DNA from: FEN-1219 sp963817615
Lineage (GTDB): Bacteria; Pseudomonadota; Gammaproteobacteria; Steroidobacterales; Rariloculaceae
Assembly (NCBI GenBank): GCA_963817615.1
Contig: CAWFPH010000003.1
Coordinates: forward strand, 248,001 to 312,000
DNA: 64,000 nt
Direction of reading: 5' to 3'
The position numbers were made by a program, and so were the translations under genes. How positions within the stretch are numbered: the first letter of the stretch is position 1; every line of letters begins with the position of its first letter. The notes beneath the pieces are model-generated. The model was not told the DNA's origin. It did no database searches and worked only from the letters and a program-made list of their open reading frames with translations. Below, one piece after another: positions 27,191 to 34,980 of the stretch.

Positions 27191-27394
27191 ATGGCGATTG
27201 CAAGAATCACGGAGCTGACGAGCTCCTCGGCCAAGAGCTTCGACGACGCGCTGCAGGTCGGGATCAACCGCGCGACCAAGACGCTGACGAACGTGTCCGG
27301 GGCTTGGATTCAAGACCAGGAAGTAGTGGTTAGCGGCGACAAGATCACAGAGTACCGCCTAAGGCTCAAAGTGACGTTCATTCTGAACGACTAG
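27191..27394 (+). CDS. Dodecin, flavin-sequestering dodecamer subunit
   Basis: 67 aa, the normal dodecin length. Sequence MAIARITELTSSSAKSFDD, then GAWIQDQEVVVSGDKITEYR and LKVTFILND. The tryptophan of GAWIQDQ and the following Gln are the residues that stack on and contact bound flavin in dodecins. The protein forms a hollow cytosolic dodecamer binding FMN or riboflavin and buffering free flavin. Upstream is AGGGGACCTAAGACA before the ATG. It is transcribed away from the HPF/CsbD/PRC cluster. Confidence 0.95.
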   Translation: MAIARITELTSSSAKSFDDALQVGINRATKTLTNVSGAWIQDQEVVVSGDKITEYRLRLKVTFILND

Positions 27395-27582
27395 GGGGCG
27401 GATGGCCCCGCGAGCAAAGCGGTCGCGCAAGCCTCGGGCCGCTGCACGAGCACAAAGTCGGCGCCGTCTACGTTCGACACGGAACGGATCTCATGCGCGC
27501 GGGGTGTAAAAGCGCGGCGACTCGTTCTGGAATCGCCGGTTAGAAGATCCACGCCGCAGAGGCGGCAGAACTGCCTTCCCGA

Positions 27583-29619
27583 TCACCGAGTGAAGGGCGA
27601 GTCGAGATGGATCTCGACCGCGACGCCTTCCGGGAGCGTGACTTCCTCGCCCCTGTTTCTAGCCGCAATGCCCGTGCCGATTGCTCCCCCCACCAGCGCA
27701 CCGAGGACGGTGCCCTTGGTGTCCTTGCCGATGGCGTGACCCAGGATGGCGCCGCCGACGGCGCCGCCGCCGATCGTAGCGCTATCCTTTCCCGTTTGAC
27801 TCTTGGCCTGCCCGTGGAAGGAGGCAGAAATCGGGCCCTCGCGGCCCGAGGCAACCCGGAGACTCGTGAGCTCCAAATTCAACTGCGCTCGACCTCCGAC
27901 TTTCCGTGCCGGCTCCACGCTCAGCACACGGCCCGAGATGACCGACCCGACCTCGATCGCAACCTCGCCGTTCAACGACACAGGCTCCACGACCCGTGCC
28001 GTGAATTGGTCACCGGGCCGACTGTCGGCGCTGGAGAGAGTTTGCTGAAAACTGACCATGAGCAACGTCCCGGCCGGGACGGTCACGTTGCTGCCGCTAA
28101 CGGAGCTGCCGCCGCTTCGGCCGACGTTCGACTCGTGCGTCGCCTCGGCGCTCACTTGCAGGCTCGAAATCATCCGACTGAACGTCTCGTTCAATCGCCC
28201 ATAGTCGGACTGCGCAGCGATGAACAGCGCATAGATGATGTGGTCGTCGGCAACCTCGCGCGTGAACAGCGTGACGCGCTCTTCCTGCCGCGTGACCGGC
28301 GAGCGGCCGGAAAGGATCACGGAAAGCGAAGGGTTCCCATCGATCCTGTTGCTTCGCTCCGAATCGCGGATCATCTGCATATCGGGGTTCGTCCGCAGAA
28401 TCGTGCCGAGCAAATCATTGGTCGCACGGATCAGACTTGAGCTGCCCTCGATGAGACCGTTGTCCAAGCGGTCGCCGGGGTCGTCCTCGAACGGATCGTA
28501 GTGATTGACGATGACGCCAGTGACGAGGTCCTTCTCCTTGCCGCCGGCGTCCACGTACCCGCCGTCCGGGGCGATGACCACGCCGTAGCCGTGAGTCGCC
28601 TCGTAGACGCGCCAGTTGTCCGGATAGCCGATATGGAAGAATCCATCGCGCTGTGCAAATACGCGAAAGTCCGTGGACGGACCTTCAGCCTTGATTTCGG
28701 GCACCGAACGGCCGGAGCGTCCGGACGGCGCGGGGGCCGGCGCCGACTGCCCCTGGGCAATCTGTTGCATCGATGCAGCCGGGCGCATTCGCCCGAGCTG
28801 CGATTCGACCTGCGCAAACCCGCCAACGGGCTTGATCGGCCTTACCGTCAGCATCGCGATTTCTTCGTTGATGCGTGCGGCGCGATTGGCCGGTGCCGGA
28901 TGATCGCTGAAGAACTGCTCCACCTTGCTGGGATTGCGTCCTTGCTCATCCGCCAGGATCTCGAAGAAACTCACCATGTCCGCGGGGTCGTACCCGGCCG
29001 CGGCCATCATTTGGGCGCCCGTGACGTCCGCCTGCTCCTCGGCCGAGCGGCTGAACTTCAGAAACAGCGTATTCAGGCCGAAGCCGCCGATTGTGGCGAT
29101 CGTCTGCTCCGTCGAGCGATCGTCCTTGCCGACCAATCCGCCGAGAAGCGCGAGCCCAGCTTGGCCGAGATACGCCTTCGACGCCTGGCTGGTCCCGTGG
29201 CGCAACGCAACATGGGCCATCTCGTGAGCCATGACGCCTGCCAACTGGCCTTCGTTCTTCGCTGCCTCGACGAGGCCCCGATTGACATAGAGGTACCCGC
29301 CTGGCAACGCAAACGCGTTGATGTCGGAGACGTTGACCACCTTGAACTGATACGGGTACTTCGCCCCGGGGGCGACCGCCGCGAGCCGTTTGCCGATCTT
29401 GCCCACGTACGCCTCGATCGATTTGTCATGGAGGATCGGCAGCTGCTTCTCGGCGGCGTCTGCGGATTGTCGGCCGATCTCCTGGTCCTGCTGCTCGGAG
29501 AAGAGATTGAAACCTGGCTTGAATTGCGTTTGCGCAGCCAGCGGGCCGGCGACCGCGGTCGCCAGCGTCGCAAGCAAGGACACGACGATCCTGGTACATG
29601 CGCTCGTCTTGGCGATCAT
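27583..29619 (-). CDS. Secreted M48-family metalloprotease with C-terminal glycine-zipper module
   Basis: 678 aa, periplasmic. Signal peptide at residues 1-30 (IVVSLLATLATAVAGPLAAQ). The M48 peptidase domain (about 40-270) has HEMAH (about 132-136) and the third zinc ligand in RSAEEQADVTG. The middle region (about 320-475) resembles a stress-type domain of unknown function (FFHIGYPDNWRVYE). The C-terminal part has a beta domain (VPAGTLLMVSFQQTLSS, GRVLSVEPARKVGGR) and a glycine zipper (GGGAVGGAILGHAIG) ending TLPEGVAVEIHL. The first two parts resemble BepA/LoiP-like proteases; fusion to the zipper module is unusual. The start at 29619 follows GGAGAAACGAC. Confidence 0.85.
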   Translation of the reverse strand: MIAKTSACTRIVVSLLATLATAVAGPLAAQTQFKPGFNLFSEQQDQEIGRQSADAAEKQLPILHDKSIEAYVGKIGKRLAAVAPGAKYPYQFKVVNVSDINAFALPGGYLYVNRGLVEAAKNEGQLAGVMAHEMAHVALRHGTSQASKAYLGQAGLALLGGLVGKDDRSTEQTIATIGGFGLNTLFLKFSRSAEEQADVTGAQMMAAAGYDPADMVSFFEILADEQGRNPSKVEQFFSDHPAPANRAARINEEIAMLTVRPIKPVGGFAQVESQLGRMRPAASMQQIAQGQSAPAPAPSGRSGRSVPEIKAEGPSTDFRVFAQRDGFFHIGYPDNWRVYEATHGYGVVIAPDGGYVDAGGKEKDLVTGVIVNHYDPFEDDPGDRLDNGLIEGSSSLIRATNDLLGTILRTNPDMQMIRDSERSNRIDGNPSLSVILSGRSPVTRQEERVTLFTREVADDHIIYALFIAAQSDYGRLNETFSRMISSLQVSAEATHESNVGRSGGSSVSGSNVTVPAGTLLMVSFQQTLSSADSRPGDQFTARVVEPVSLNGEVAIEVGSVISGRVLSVEPARKVGGRAQLNLELTSLRVASGREGPISASFHGQAKSQTGKDSATIGGGAVGGAILGHAIGKDTKGTVLGALVGGAIGTGIAARNRGEEVTLPEGVAVEIHLDSPFTR

Positions 29620-29738
29620 GTCGTTTCTCCGTTGCGGCGTTGGCACAGCATCGCGAGTCGCCGGAACTTCAGTCTGTACGGCAGCGCACTGAGCCGAGGA
29701 CGGGCCAATCGCAAGCCGTCACGTCTTCTCGCGCGGCG

Positions 29739-29850
29739 GCGCAACGGCCACCTATCATCGATCCGAGCAGCAGCCCAATGCCTGTTGCAGCACCGATGGT
29801 TTGCCGAGGGCTGGCTCGCGCGTGCTCCTCACGTTCTCGTGTCGAAACGA
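29739..29850 (-). pseudogene. Possible C-terminal remnant of a DUF883 (YqjD/ElaB) protein
   Basis: A minus-strand frame in the 409-base gap upstream of the M48 gene reads REREEHARASPRQTIGAATG followed by IGLLLGSMIGGR. This mimics the end of YqjD/ElaB proteins (hydrophilic helix, a Pro near the membrane, then xxGIAAGVGLLLGxLLGRR). No matching N-terminal helical part is seen upstream. A full-length DUF883 gene exists at 31067-31384, so this may be a degraded copy. Weak evidence: one motif only. The rest of the gap (29620-30028) shows nothing else. Confidence 0.3.
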
Positions 29851-30028
29851 CGCCAGTGCTGCGCCGCGCGGAAAAGACTGCGAGCATTGGGAGATAGGCG
29901 AAATCGACGTCCGGAATAGCGCTAGCATGGCGAGACTGCAATGACCGTTTTCGACATCGCAGTCGCCGAGTAGCAGCTAGCTTGAAGCGTGAGCATCTCA
30001 GAAGCCAAATCGACGAGAGGTAAACGAC

Positions 30029-30145
30029 ATGTCCAAAGAACGCAGCACGAAAAAGGAAACCAAGAAAAAGCCGACGATGACCCCGAAAGAGCGAAAGGCT
30101 GCGAAGGCGGCCAAGAGTGAGGCTGCGAAGTCTAAGTATCGCTGA
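30029..30145 (+). CDS. Very small lysine-rich protein
   Basis: 38 aa, about half Lys/Arg/Glu: MSKERSTKKETKKKPTMTPK, then ERKAAKAAKSEAAKSKYR. GAGAGG lies seven to nine bases upstream of the ATG. The pattern MSKERSxKKExKKKPxxTxKE is one I recognise from short uncharacterised proteobacterial proteins. Probably cytosolic and intrinsically disordered, or nucleic-acid associated (inference from charge). It stands alone between two minus-strand groups. Confidence 0.6.
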   Translation: MSKERSTKKETKKKPTMTPKERKAAKAAKSEAAKSKYR

Positions 30146-30312
30146 CACGACGCCGTACATCGGGCCCGGTGACCGTTCCAAAATGTGGCGGTATCGATTC
30201 GGATCGGAAGGGCAACGCGCACGGCTTGCGCGAGACCGCCGCTCCGGTGCTAGTCCTTGAGAGCTTGGCGGGCCGGCTCTTTACGATCCGAAGCGATCAG
30301 CTGATCTCGAGC

Positions 30313-30708
30313 TCATGCTTGTCGCTGTGTCGCAGTCATCGTCTGAGATGATGCTCTCGTTGTTTCTCGCGGAGCGTTCGTTACCGTTTGCTCCGCGAGA
30401 CGACGGCTCTTGAGCGCATGCAGCAGCAGGGCCTCGCAGACGCTGACCGCAAATGCGGACGAGCGTCGCAGCCGCGACGGCTTGCCGACCTTGGCGGCGC
30501 CGCGTGGCCGCAGGCCACCCACCGCTACGCCCGCAATGAAGCAAGCGGGAAGGCCTGCCGGGCCGCCGAAGAGACGCCCCAGTTGCGCGGCGCAACGCTC
30601 GCGTGCTTCGGAGAACCGAACACGCTCGACCTCGGCCCGGCCCGCGATTCGATGAACCGCGAGCTTCTGCCGATTAAGATCGACCCGGGACCAGCGCGAT
30701 GGCTTCAT
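30313..30708 (-). CDS. YqjK-like protein
   Basis: 131 aa. A basic N-terminal segment (DLNRQKLAVHRIAGRAEVER, then FSEARERCAAQLGRL) is followed by one weak hydrophobic helix (PACFIAGVAVGGL) and a basic tail. The order DUF883, phage-holin-like, then this gene, with the start overlapping the preceding stop, is the yqjD-yqjE-yqjK layout of enterobacteria. Identification rests mainly on that synteny plus the basic N-terminus and single helix; sequence similarity is faint. The C-terminal 50 residues look unlike the family. Confidence 0.5.
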   Translation of the reverse strand: MKPSRWSRVDLNRQKLAVHRIAGRAEVERVRFSEARERCAAQLGRLFGGPAGLPACFIAGVAVGGLRPRGAAKVGKPSRLRRSSAFAVSVCEALLLHALKSRRLAEQTVTNAPRETTRASSQTMTATQRQA

Positions 30709-31057
30709 CGTGCTTCGTCTCCTGCAGGCCGAGCGTCGTGCGACGCAGCTCCGGCAAGGTGAGATTCCGGCTCAACCGCACGGTGACTTGCCAGAGATAG
30801 TGCGCCAGCAGTACGTGCCCCAACGCAAGGCCGAACGCGGGGAGCGGCCAGCCGAGCGCCGTGAGCGAGAACAGATACAGCACGCCCGCCACCAGCAGGC
30901 CCCATGCCACCACGATCGCGGCCGATGCGATCATCACGAGCAGCAGCATCGTGAGACCACTGAGCGCAGCCAGACGCACTTCTGCCGCTACGAGCTCGAG
31001 GATTCCGTGCATGCGCCCGGCACCGGCCCGCGCCAATTCCTCGAAGGACTCGAGCAT
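30674..31057 (-). CDS. YqjE-like membrane protein (phage holin superfamily, PF07332)
   Basis: 127 aa. An N-terminal amphipathic helix (MLESFEELARAGAGRMHGIL, ELVAAEVRLAAL) precedes two long membrane helices (TMLLLVMIASAAIVVAWGLL and AFGLALGHVLLAHYL) and a polar C-terminus (LPELRRTTLGLQETKHDEA). This is the YqjE/DUF1469 layout: the helix exposes E-V-R-L-A, then a helical hairpin. In enterobacteria the YqjD/ElaB/YqjE proteins are inner-membrane and linked to stationary phase. It starts nine bases after the yqjD-like stop and overlaps the yqjK-like start. Confidence 0.75.
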   Translation of the reverse strand: MLESFEELARAGAGRMHGILELVAAEVRLAALSGLTMLLLVMIASAAIVVAWGLLVAGVLYLFSLTALGWPLPAFGLALGHVLLAHYLWQVTVRLSRNLTLPELRRTTLGLQETKHDEAIALVPGRS

Positions 31058-31066
31058 CGCAGTGGT

Positions 31067-31384
31067 CTATTGGCGGCGAATGACAGCGGTCAGCGCTACG
31101 CCAGCGGCGAATGCGATGCCCGCGCAGACGAGTGGGTTTTGGCCGATGTACGAGCGGAGTTTGGCCAGCTTCTCATCTGCGGCCACGCCTAGTTGATCTT
31201 GAGCCTCCTTGGCTGCTGCTGCGGTTTTCGTAGCCGCACCGCGTAGACCATGCTCGGCCTGCTTCGCCGTTGCGGCTACGCGGTCGATAGTGCCATGCGC
31301 CGCAACCGCGAGGCGATCGGTCGTCGGATTGCCCAAGTCGTTGACGGATTCGCTGTGGCGCCCTGCATTCATCGTGTCTGACAT
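31067..31384 (-). CDS. DUF883 family (YqjD/ElaB-like) tail-anchored protein
   Basis: 105 aa from the ATG at 31384, chosen because GGAGC stands seven bases upstream; an ATG at 31396 would add four residues. A long amphipathic alanine-rich helical part (AATAKQAEHGLRGAATKTAA, KEAQDQLGVAADEKL) leads to IGQNPLVCAGIAFAAGVALT, a C-terminal tail anchor typical of YqjD/ElaB, which in E. coli bind ribosomes and localise to the inner membrane in stationary phase. First gene of a yqjDEK-like set. Confidence 0.88.
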   Translation of the reverse strand: MSDTMNAGRHSESVNDLGNPTTDRLAVAAHGTIDRVAATAKQAEHGLRGAATKTAAAAKEAQDQLGVAADEKLAKLRSYIGQNPLVCAGIAFAAGVALTAVIRRQ

Positions 31385-31712
31385 ATCTTGCTCCATGGTT
31401 CGCTATTCGTTTCCAGTCGAGACGATGCGCCTATGGGGCCGAGCAGTCCGTTCGTTGGCGCACACGCCGCTGACAGACCGCAGTCCTTGCGCGAGCTCGA
31501 AACCGGTGAGCACGCGCCGTCCAGTTGACGATCGGCCGCCAATTTCGCAAATACTCACCCGTTCGGCAGGTCACGTTCGTGCGCGGCGCGCCGACGATGC
31601 GGCCGCTGCCTCTCCGTTCGAAGCAAAGCGTCTTACCCCGCTTGTGTGTGTTGGCGAACAGACGCTGAACGGGGCCGATTCGTAACGTCTCCACGTCCGC
31701 TGGAGAGAACGT
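31385..31712. other. Divergent intergenic region, nothing recognised
   Basis: 328 bases between the yqjD-like gene and the GGDEF gene, presumably with both promoters. No RNA gene or repeat is visible; GGAGAGAACGT directly precedes the GGDEF start. Confidence 0.4.
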
Positions 31713-32534
31713 ATGGGCATACGAACGGCGAATGGCGGTGAGGCAGCCATGGCAGGCGCTCAGAGCGGGGCGGAGCACTTACGCGGCTGCGATGCGTGCG
31801 AAGAAGAGAGCCTCGCCGACGTCGCCGCACTAGCGGCCACGGAGCGGCGATTTGCCGCCCTGCGGCAGCTCGAAAGAATGCGGCGACGCGACGCCTTCTT
31901 CGAACAGCAAGAAGTGCTGCTGGAGGAAGCTGCAGTTAAGCCGCAGCGCTTCACGTATTACGACGAACTGACCGGCTTGGCCAATCGCCATTTGCTGCGC
32001 GACCGCTTTCATCAGGCCGCTGCGCTGGCCACTCGGCACGACACGCACGTGGGCCTGCTGTCCCTCGATCTCGACCGATTCAAGCACATCAACGATACGC
32101 TGGGGCACTCCGCCGGTGACAAGCTGCTGCGACAGTTGGCAGTACGGCTGGTGGGCTGTATCCGCGCATGCGATACCGCGTGCCGCTATGGCGGCGACGA
32201 GTTCGTGGTCCTATTGCCGAAGCTCACCGGCAAAAAAGATGCAGTAGTGCTGGCCAACCACCTTCGTGTGTATCTCGAGGCTCCGCACATCATCGACGGT
32301 GCCGCCGTCACCATGACAATTAGTCTGGGTGTGGCCGTGTATCCGTTCGACGCGCACGGGTGCGACGAGCTGATCCGCCTCGCTGAACTGGACATGCATC
32401 GGCACAAAGCCCTTAGTGCGACGTCACCGAGCATCGTGGACGGGCCGCCGACGACACTGCGCGCAGTGGGTGCGCCTTCTCTCTTCGCGACGCCAACCCC
32501 GACGGGGGTAGGCCGTAGAGTCGCGGAACGCTGA
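31713..32534 (+). CDS. Diguanylate cyclase (GGDEF domain)
   Basis: 273 aa, soluble. A short N-terminal helical region (residues 30-75, ALRQLERMRRRDAFFEQQE) may dimerise. The GGDEF domain spans about 82-245: DELTGLANRHLLRDRF, LDLDRFKHINDTLGHSAGD and CRYGGDEFVVLLP (GGDEF at 160-164). An RxxD inhibitory site (RACD, 151-154) lies five residues before GGDEF, so c-di-GMP product inhibition is expected. There is no sensory domain, so output may be controlled by expression or partners. The C-terminal 35 residues are low complexity. GGAGAGAACGT supports the start. Confidence 0.93.
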   Translation: MGIRTANGGEAAMAGAQSGAEHLRGCDACEEESLADVAALAATERRFAALRQLERMRRRDAFFEQQEVLLEEAAVKPQRFTYYDELTGLANRHLLRDRFHQAAALATRHDTHVGLLSLDLDRFKHINDTLGHSAGDKLLRQLAVRLVGCIRACDTACRYGGDEFVVLLPKLTGKKDAVVLANHLRVYLEAPHIIDGAAVTMTISLGVAVYPFDAHGCDELIRLAELDMHRHKALSATSPSIVDGPPTTLRAVGAPSLFATPTPTGVGRRVAER

Positions 32535-32624
32535 ACGAGCTCGTCGCTCGAGACCTTCGAGCGCTCGGCAGCTCACGGGCGTCACTCCGCAAGATTTGGC
32601 GTACGACGCAGCCCTTCTACCGTG

Positions 32625-32774
32625 TCAGATCGTGCGGCGACCGGTGAAGAGCTGCACCACCACCATGACGACGGCGATCACCAACAGCACGTGGAGCAAG
32701 CCTCCAGCGGTGTAAGAAGTCGCCAGCCCGAGGGCCCAAAGGACCAGAAGCACGACGGCAATGGTGTAAAGCAT
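32625..32774 (-). CDS. Lmo0937-family small membrane protein
   Basis: 49 aa: MLYTIAVVLLVLWALGLATS, then AGGLLHVLLVIAVVMVVVQL and FTGRRTI. Two hydrophobic helices split by a short turn, ending in a basic RR tail, match the lmo0937/DUF5670 pattern (MLxTIAVILxxLWxLGxxxxxTxGGxIHxLLVIAxIxxxxxxxxGRR). Function unknown; very common among stress and cell-envelope clusters. Confidence 0.88.
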   Translation of the reverse strand: MLYTIAVVLLVLWALGLATSYTAGGLLHVLLVIAVVMVVVQLFTGRRTI

Positions 32775-32961
32775 GATCGATCTCCATGTACGAGCGGTGG
32801 CGCGAATAGCGCCGACTGCAACGGCTCGTGCATGCATGGTGATCGCAGAATGGGTACACGACAGTGCGGTGCCGCACGCATGCCGACACGTCACGCGAGG
32901 ACTGTCGTAGTGAGGCCGATCACGAGCGTGATCGGGATCGCCTTGATTTGAAATGCCGACA

Positions 32962-34437
32962 TCAGGGTGGTGTCTTTCGTTCGAGTCGCTGCTTCACCCG
33001 ACCACGGTGCAGCTTGTACCCTTGGACCAGCAGCGCAGCGGCGACCCAGGCGAATAGCAGGACCAGCGGATAGGCGATAGCACGTGGGAACACCGCGAAC
33101 AGGATAGCCAATGAGAGCAACAATGCGCCGGCACCGACCGTGATGCGTGCTTCGACGGGTTCGATCACGCGCCGGTTGGTGAAAGCCGCACCGATGACGT
33201 TGCCGATGCGGACCGCTCCGGCCGCGGCGCGCCCGGAGCTACCGCCGCCCCGGCTCAGCACGCGATGCCGGCCGCGAGGCCGATTCGGCGCGCGGACCTT
33301 GCGCCCGCCGTCCAGGACAATCTCGCTCGCGTTCTCGAGATCCGCGAGGAACATCGCTTCCATCGATTGCGCGAAACGCTCGTCTTCGACAACCACGTCC
33401 ATCTCGCAATTGCCGAACCAACTGGCGATGTTGAGATTCGTCGAGCCGACGCGTGCCCAACGTCCATCGGCGACTGCGGTTTTGGCGTGCAACATGCTGC
33501 CGTTCCACTCGAAGACGCGTACTCCGCCTTCCAGCAACGTGCGGTAACCGGCGCGGGACAGCGGTTTTAGCAGGGGCACGTCGGTCGCGTTCGGCACGAG
33601 GAGGCGTACGTCCACGTCATCTTCCGCCGCCGACCTCAGGGCCTGGACGTAACTGGCCATGCCCGCGTAGTAGGCGTCGGTGAGCCAGAGGCGCTCCTTC
33701 GCAAGTGCCGCAATGAGCTGATCGACCCGAAACATACCCCCCGTCGCCGGGACGCTCGCCACGACGCGAAGGGCGGCCCCGCCCGGTTGCGTGGTGGCAC
33801 TCGACGGGGCGGGATCGCTCGCCGGTATCGGTTCGCCGATGATCGCCCAGATGGCCGCGAACGCATCGTCCAACTCGGCCACTGCAGCGCCACGCACCTC
33901 GACGCCCGTATCGCGCCACGGTTCGATGCCTTTCGCAGGGTCGCCGACCCACATGCGTCCGACGCACAGGCCGCTGACAAAACCGACCTCACCGTCGACG
34001 CAGAGTGTCTTGCGGTGATCGCGACTGAGCCAGCCGAACGGCGAGTCCCAGCGCGCCGGGTTGTAGCAGCGCACTTCGACGCCGCCTGCGCCCAGCCGGT
34101 TCCAGAATGCACGCGATGCTGTCCCGAGGCCGCCGAGCCAGTCATAGATCAGGCGCACGTGCACGCCTTCCCGTGCCTTGGCGATGAGGGCATCGGCGAA
34201 CATGCCGCCCGTATCGTCGTCGTGAATGATGTAGCTCTCGAAATGGACGTGCCGCCGCGCAGAGCGAATGGCGTCCAACCAGGCCGGGTAGTTCTCCTGC
34301 GCGTCCTTGAGCAACCGAATGCTGTTGCCGGTGATCAGCGGCGCTCCAGCCGCTCGCGAGAACGCCTGGTTGGCAAGTGCCCGGACCGACGACAACCCTT
34401 GGGGCTCGTAGGTTCGATTGCGTCGAGCGGTGCTCAT
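32962..34437 (-). CDS. Phospholipase D-family cardiolipin synthase-like protein
   Basis: 491 aa with two HKD catalytic motifs: DHRKTLCVDGEVGFVSG and MLHAKTAVADGRWARVGSTN, each followed by the usual Gly/Ser/Asn residues. This is the ClsB/ClsC-type layout (no N-terminal membrane pair). A C-terminal basic linker (RAPNRPRGRHRVLSRGGGSS) and two membrane helices (GALLLSLAILFAVFPRAIAY, LVLLFAWVAAALLVQG) anchor it. The likely reaction is transfer of a phosphatidyl group between phosphatidylglycerols to make cardiolipin. The C-terminal membrane anchor distinguishes it from E. coli ClsB. It lies among stress genes; cardiolipin rises in stationary phase. Confidence 0.88.
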   Translation of the reverse strand: MSTARRNRTYEPQGLSSVRALANQAFSRAAGAPLITGNSIRLLKDAQENYPAWLDAIRSARRHVHFESYIIHDDDTGGMFADALIAKAREGVHVRLIYDWLGGLGTASRAFWNRLGAGGVEVRCYNPARWDSPFGWLSRDHRKTLCVDGEVGFVSGLCVGRMWVGDPAKGIEPWRDTGVEVRGAAVAELDDAFAAIWAIIGEPIPASDPAPSSATTQPGGAALRVVASVPATGGMFRVDQLIAALAKERLWLTDAYYAGMASYVQALRSAAEDDVDVRLLVPNATDVPLLKPLSRAGYRTLLEGGVRVFEWNGSMLHAKTAVADGRWARVGSTNLNIASWFGNCEMDVVVEDERFAQSMEAMFLADLENASEIVLDGGRKVRAPNRPRGRHRVLSRGGGSSGRAAAGAVRIGNVIGAAFTNRRVIEPVEARITVGAGALLLSLAILFAVFPRAIAYPLVLLFAWVAAALLVQGYKLHRGRVKQRLERKTPP

Positions 34438-34687
34438 CTCTCGCTAGTGTATCCGTGAGCCGCCTTCTCAGTGGGGGAACCCCCCCAACCGTAGACAGGA
34501 TGAGTACGGGTTCCGTCTTTACAGCCTGACGCGAGAACAAATCCTGCGAGCCACGTTCGAGCTCGTGAACACCGCGCATTGAAGGGAAATTGTCGGGGTG
34601 ACGCGCTTTGCTGATTCTCCATAGTTCCGCGGCGCACTACGGCGGCCATGAACTGCGGCCGGTCGGTGCGGACGATTTCGAGCTCCA

Positions 34688-34888
34688 ATGATCCGTTCGG
34701 ACCGGATCACGACTCACTACAGCGCGCCGTACATCGCAAGGCTCGTCGAAGCGGCCAACAAGGTCTGCGAGCAGCGCCACACGGTGCTGCGCGTGCTCGT
34801 GCGCCAGTGGGTCACGCAAAACTCACGCACGAAACTCACGCAGAGAGCAGGGGTCGCGCAGCGTGCTGCTAGGCGATTGATTTCGTAA
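34688..34888 (+). CDS. Short frame, possibly the tail of a site-specific recombinase
   Basis: 66 residues: MIRSDRITTHYSAPYIARLV, then EAANKVCEQRHTVLRVLVRQ and a basic end (RAGVAQRAARRLIS). The stretch ITTHYSAPYIARLVEAANKVC reminds me of C-terminal tails of phage-type tyrosine integrases (after the catalytic tyrosine), but I cannot confirm this and no catalytic residues are present. Supporting context: it ends five bases before a tRNA-acceptor-like repeat at 34893, the way integrase genes often abut attachment sites. It may equally be a non-coding frame. Confidence 0.3.
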   Translation: MIRSDRITTHYSAPYIARLVEAANKVCEQRHTVLRVLVRQWVTQNSRTKLTQRAGVAQRAARRLIS

Positions 34889-34892
34889 AGTC

Positions 34893-34918
34893 AATTGGTC
34901 GGGGTGAAGCGATTTGCG
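34893..34918. repeat. tRNA-Pro acceptor-end-like repeat (possible old att site)
   Basis: TGGTCGGGGTGA is identical to 37759-37770 (the CCA end and acceptor stem of tRNA-Pro, reverse complement), and GATTTG follows at the same spacing as in the tRNA. Identity then stops. A weaker copy (TGTCGGGGTGA) is near 34592. Short, so chance cannot be excluded. Confidence 0.35.
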
Positions 34919-34980
34919 CTGTTCCTGCAATCGCGGTCCGAGTGCGCGTGAGGTGTTCGGGTGCGTCGTTGCGACGCTGA

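Larger units (their letters stand above)
34438..34980. other. Gap with tRNA-end-like repeats and a phage-like reading frame
   Basis: 543 bases. Near 34471-34483 a run GGGGGAACCCCC can fold as a short hairpin after the PLD gene's 5' side. Two related stretches, TGTCGGGGTGACGCGCTTTG (about 34592) and TGGTCGGGGTGAAGCGATTTG-like (34893), resemble the reverse complement of the tRNA-Pro acceptor end at 37759. Between them lies a 66-codon plus-strand frame (34688-34888) listed separately. Confidence 0.4.

Noticed and set aside
30388..30762. Plus-strand frame opposite the YqjK/YqjE genes
   Set aside because: Antisense to genes supported by synteny and membrane pattern; no features of its own.
34467..34486. 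GGGGGAACCCCC hairpin near the PLD gene
   Set aside because: It lies upstream of that gene's start, not after a stop, and has no T-run, so I did not call it a terminator.
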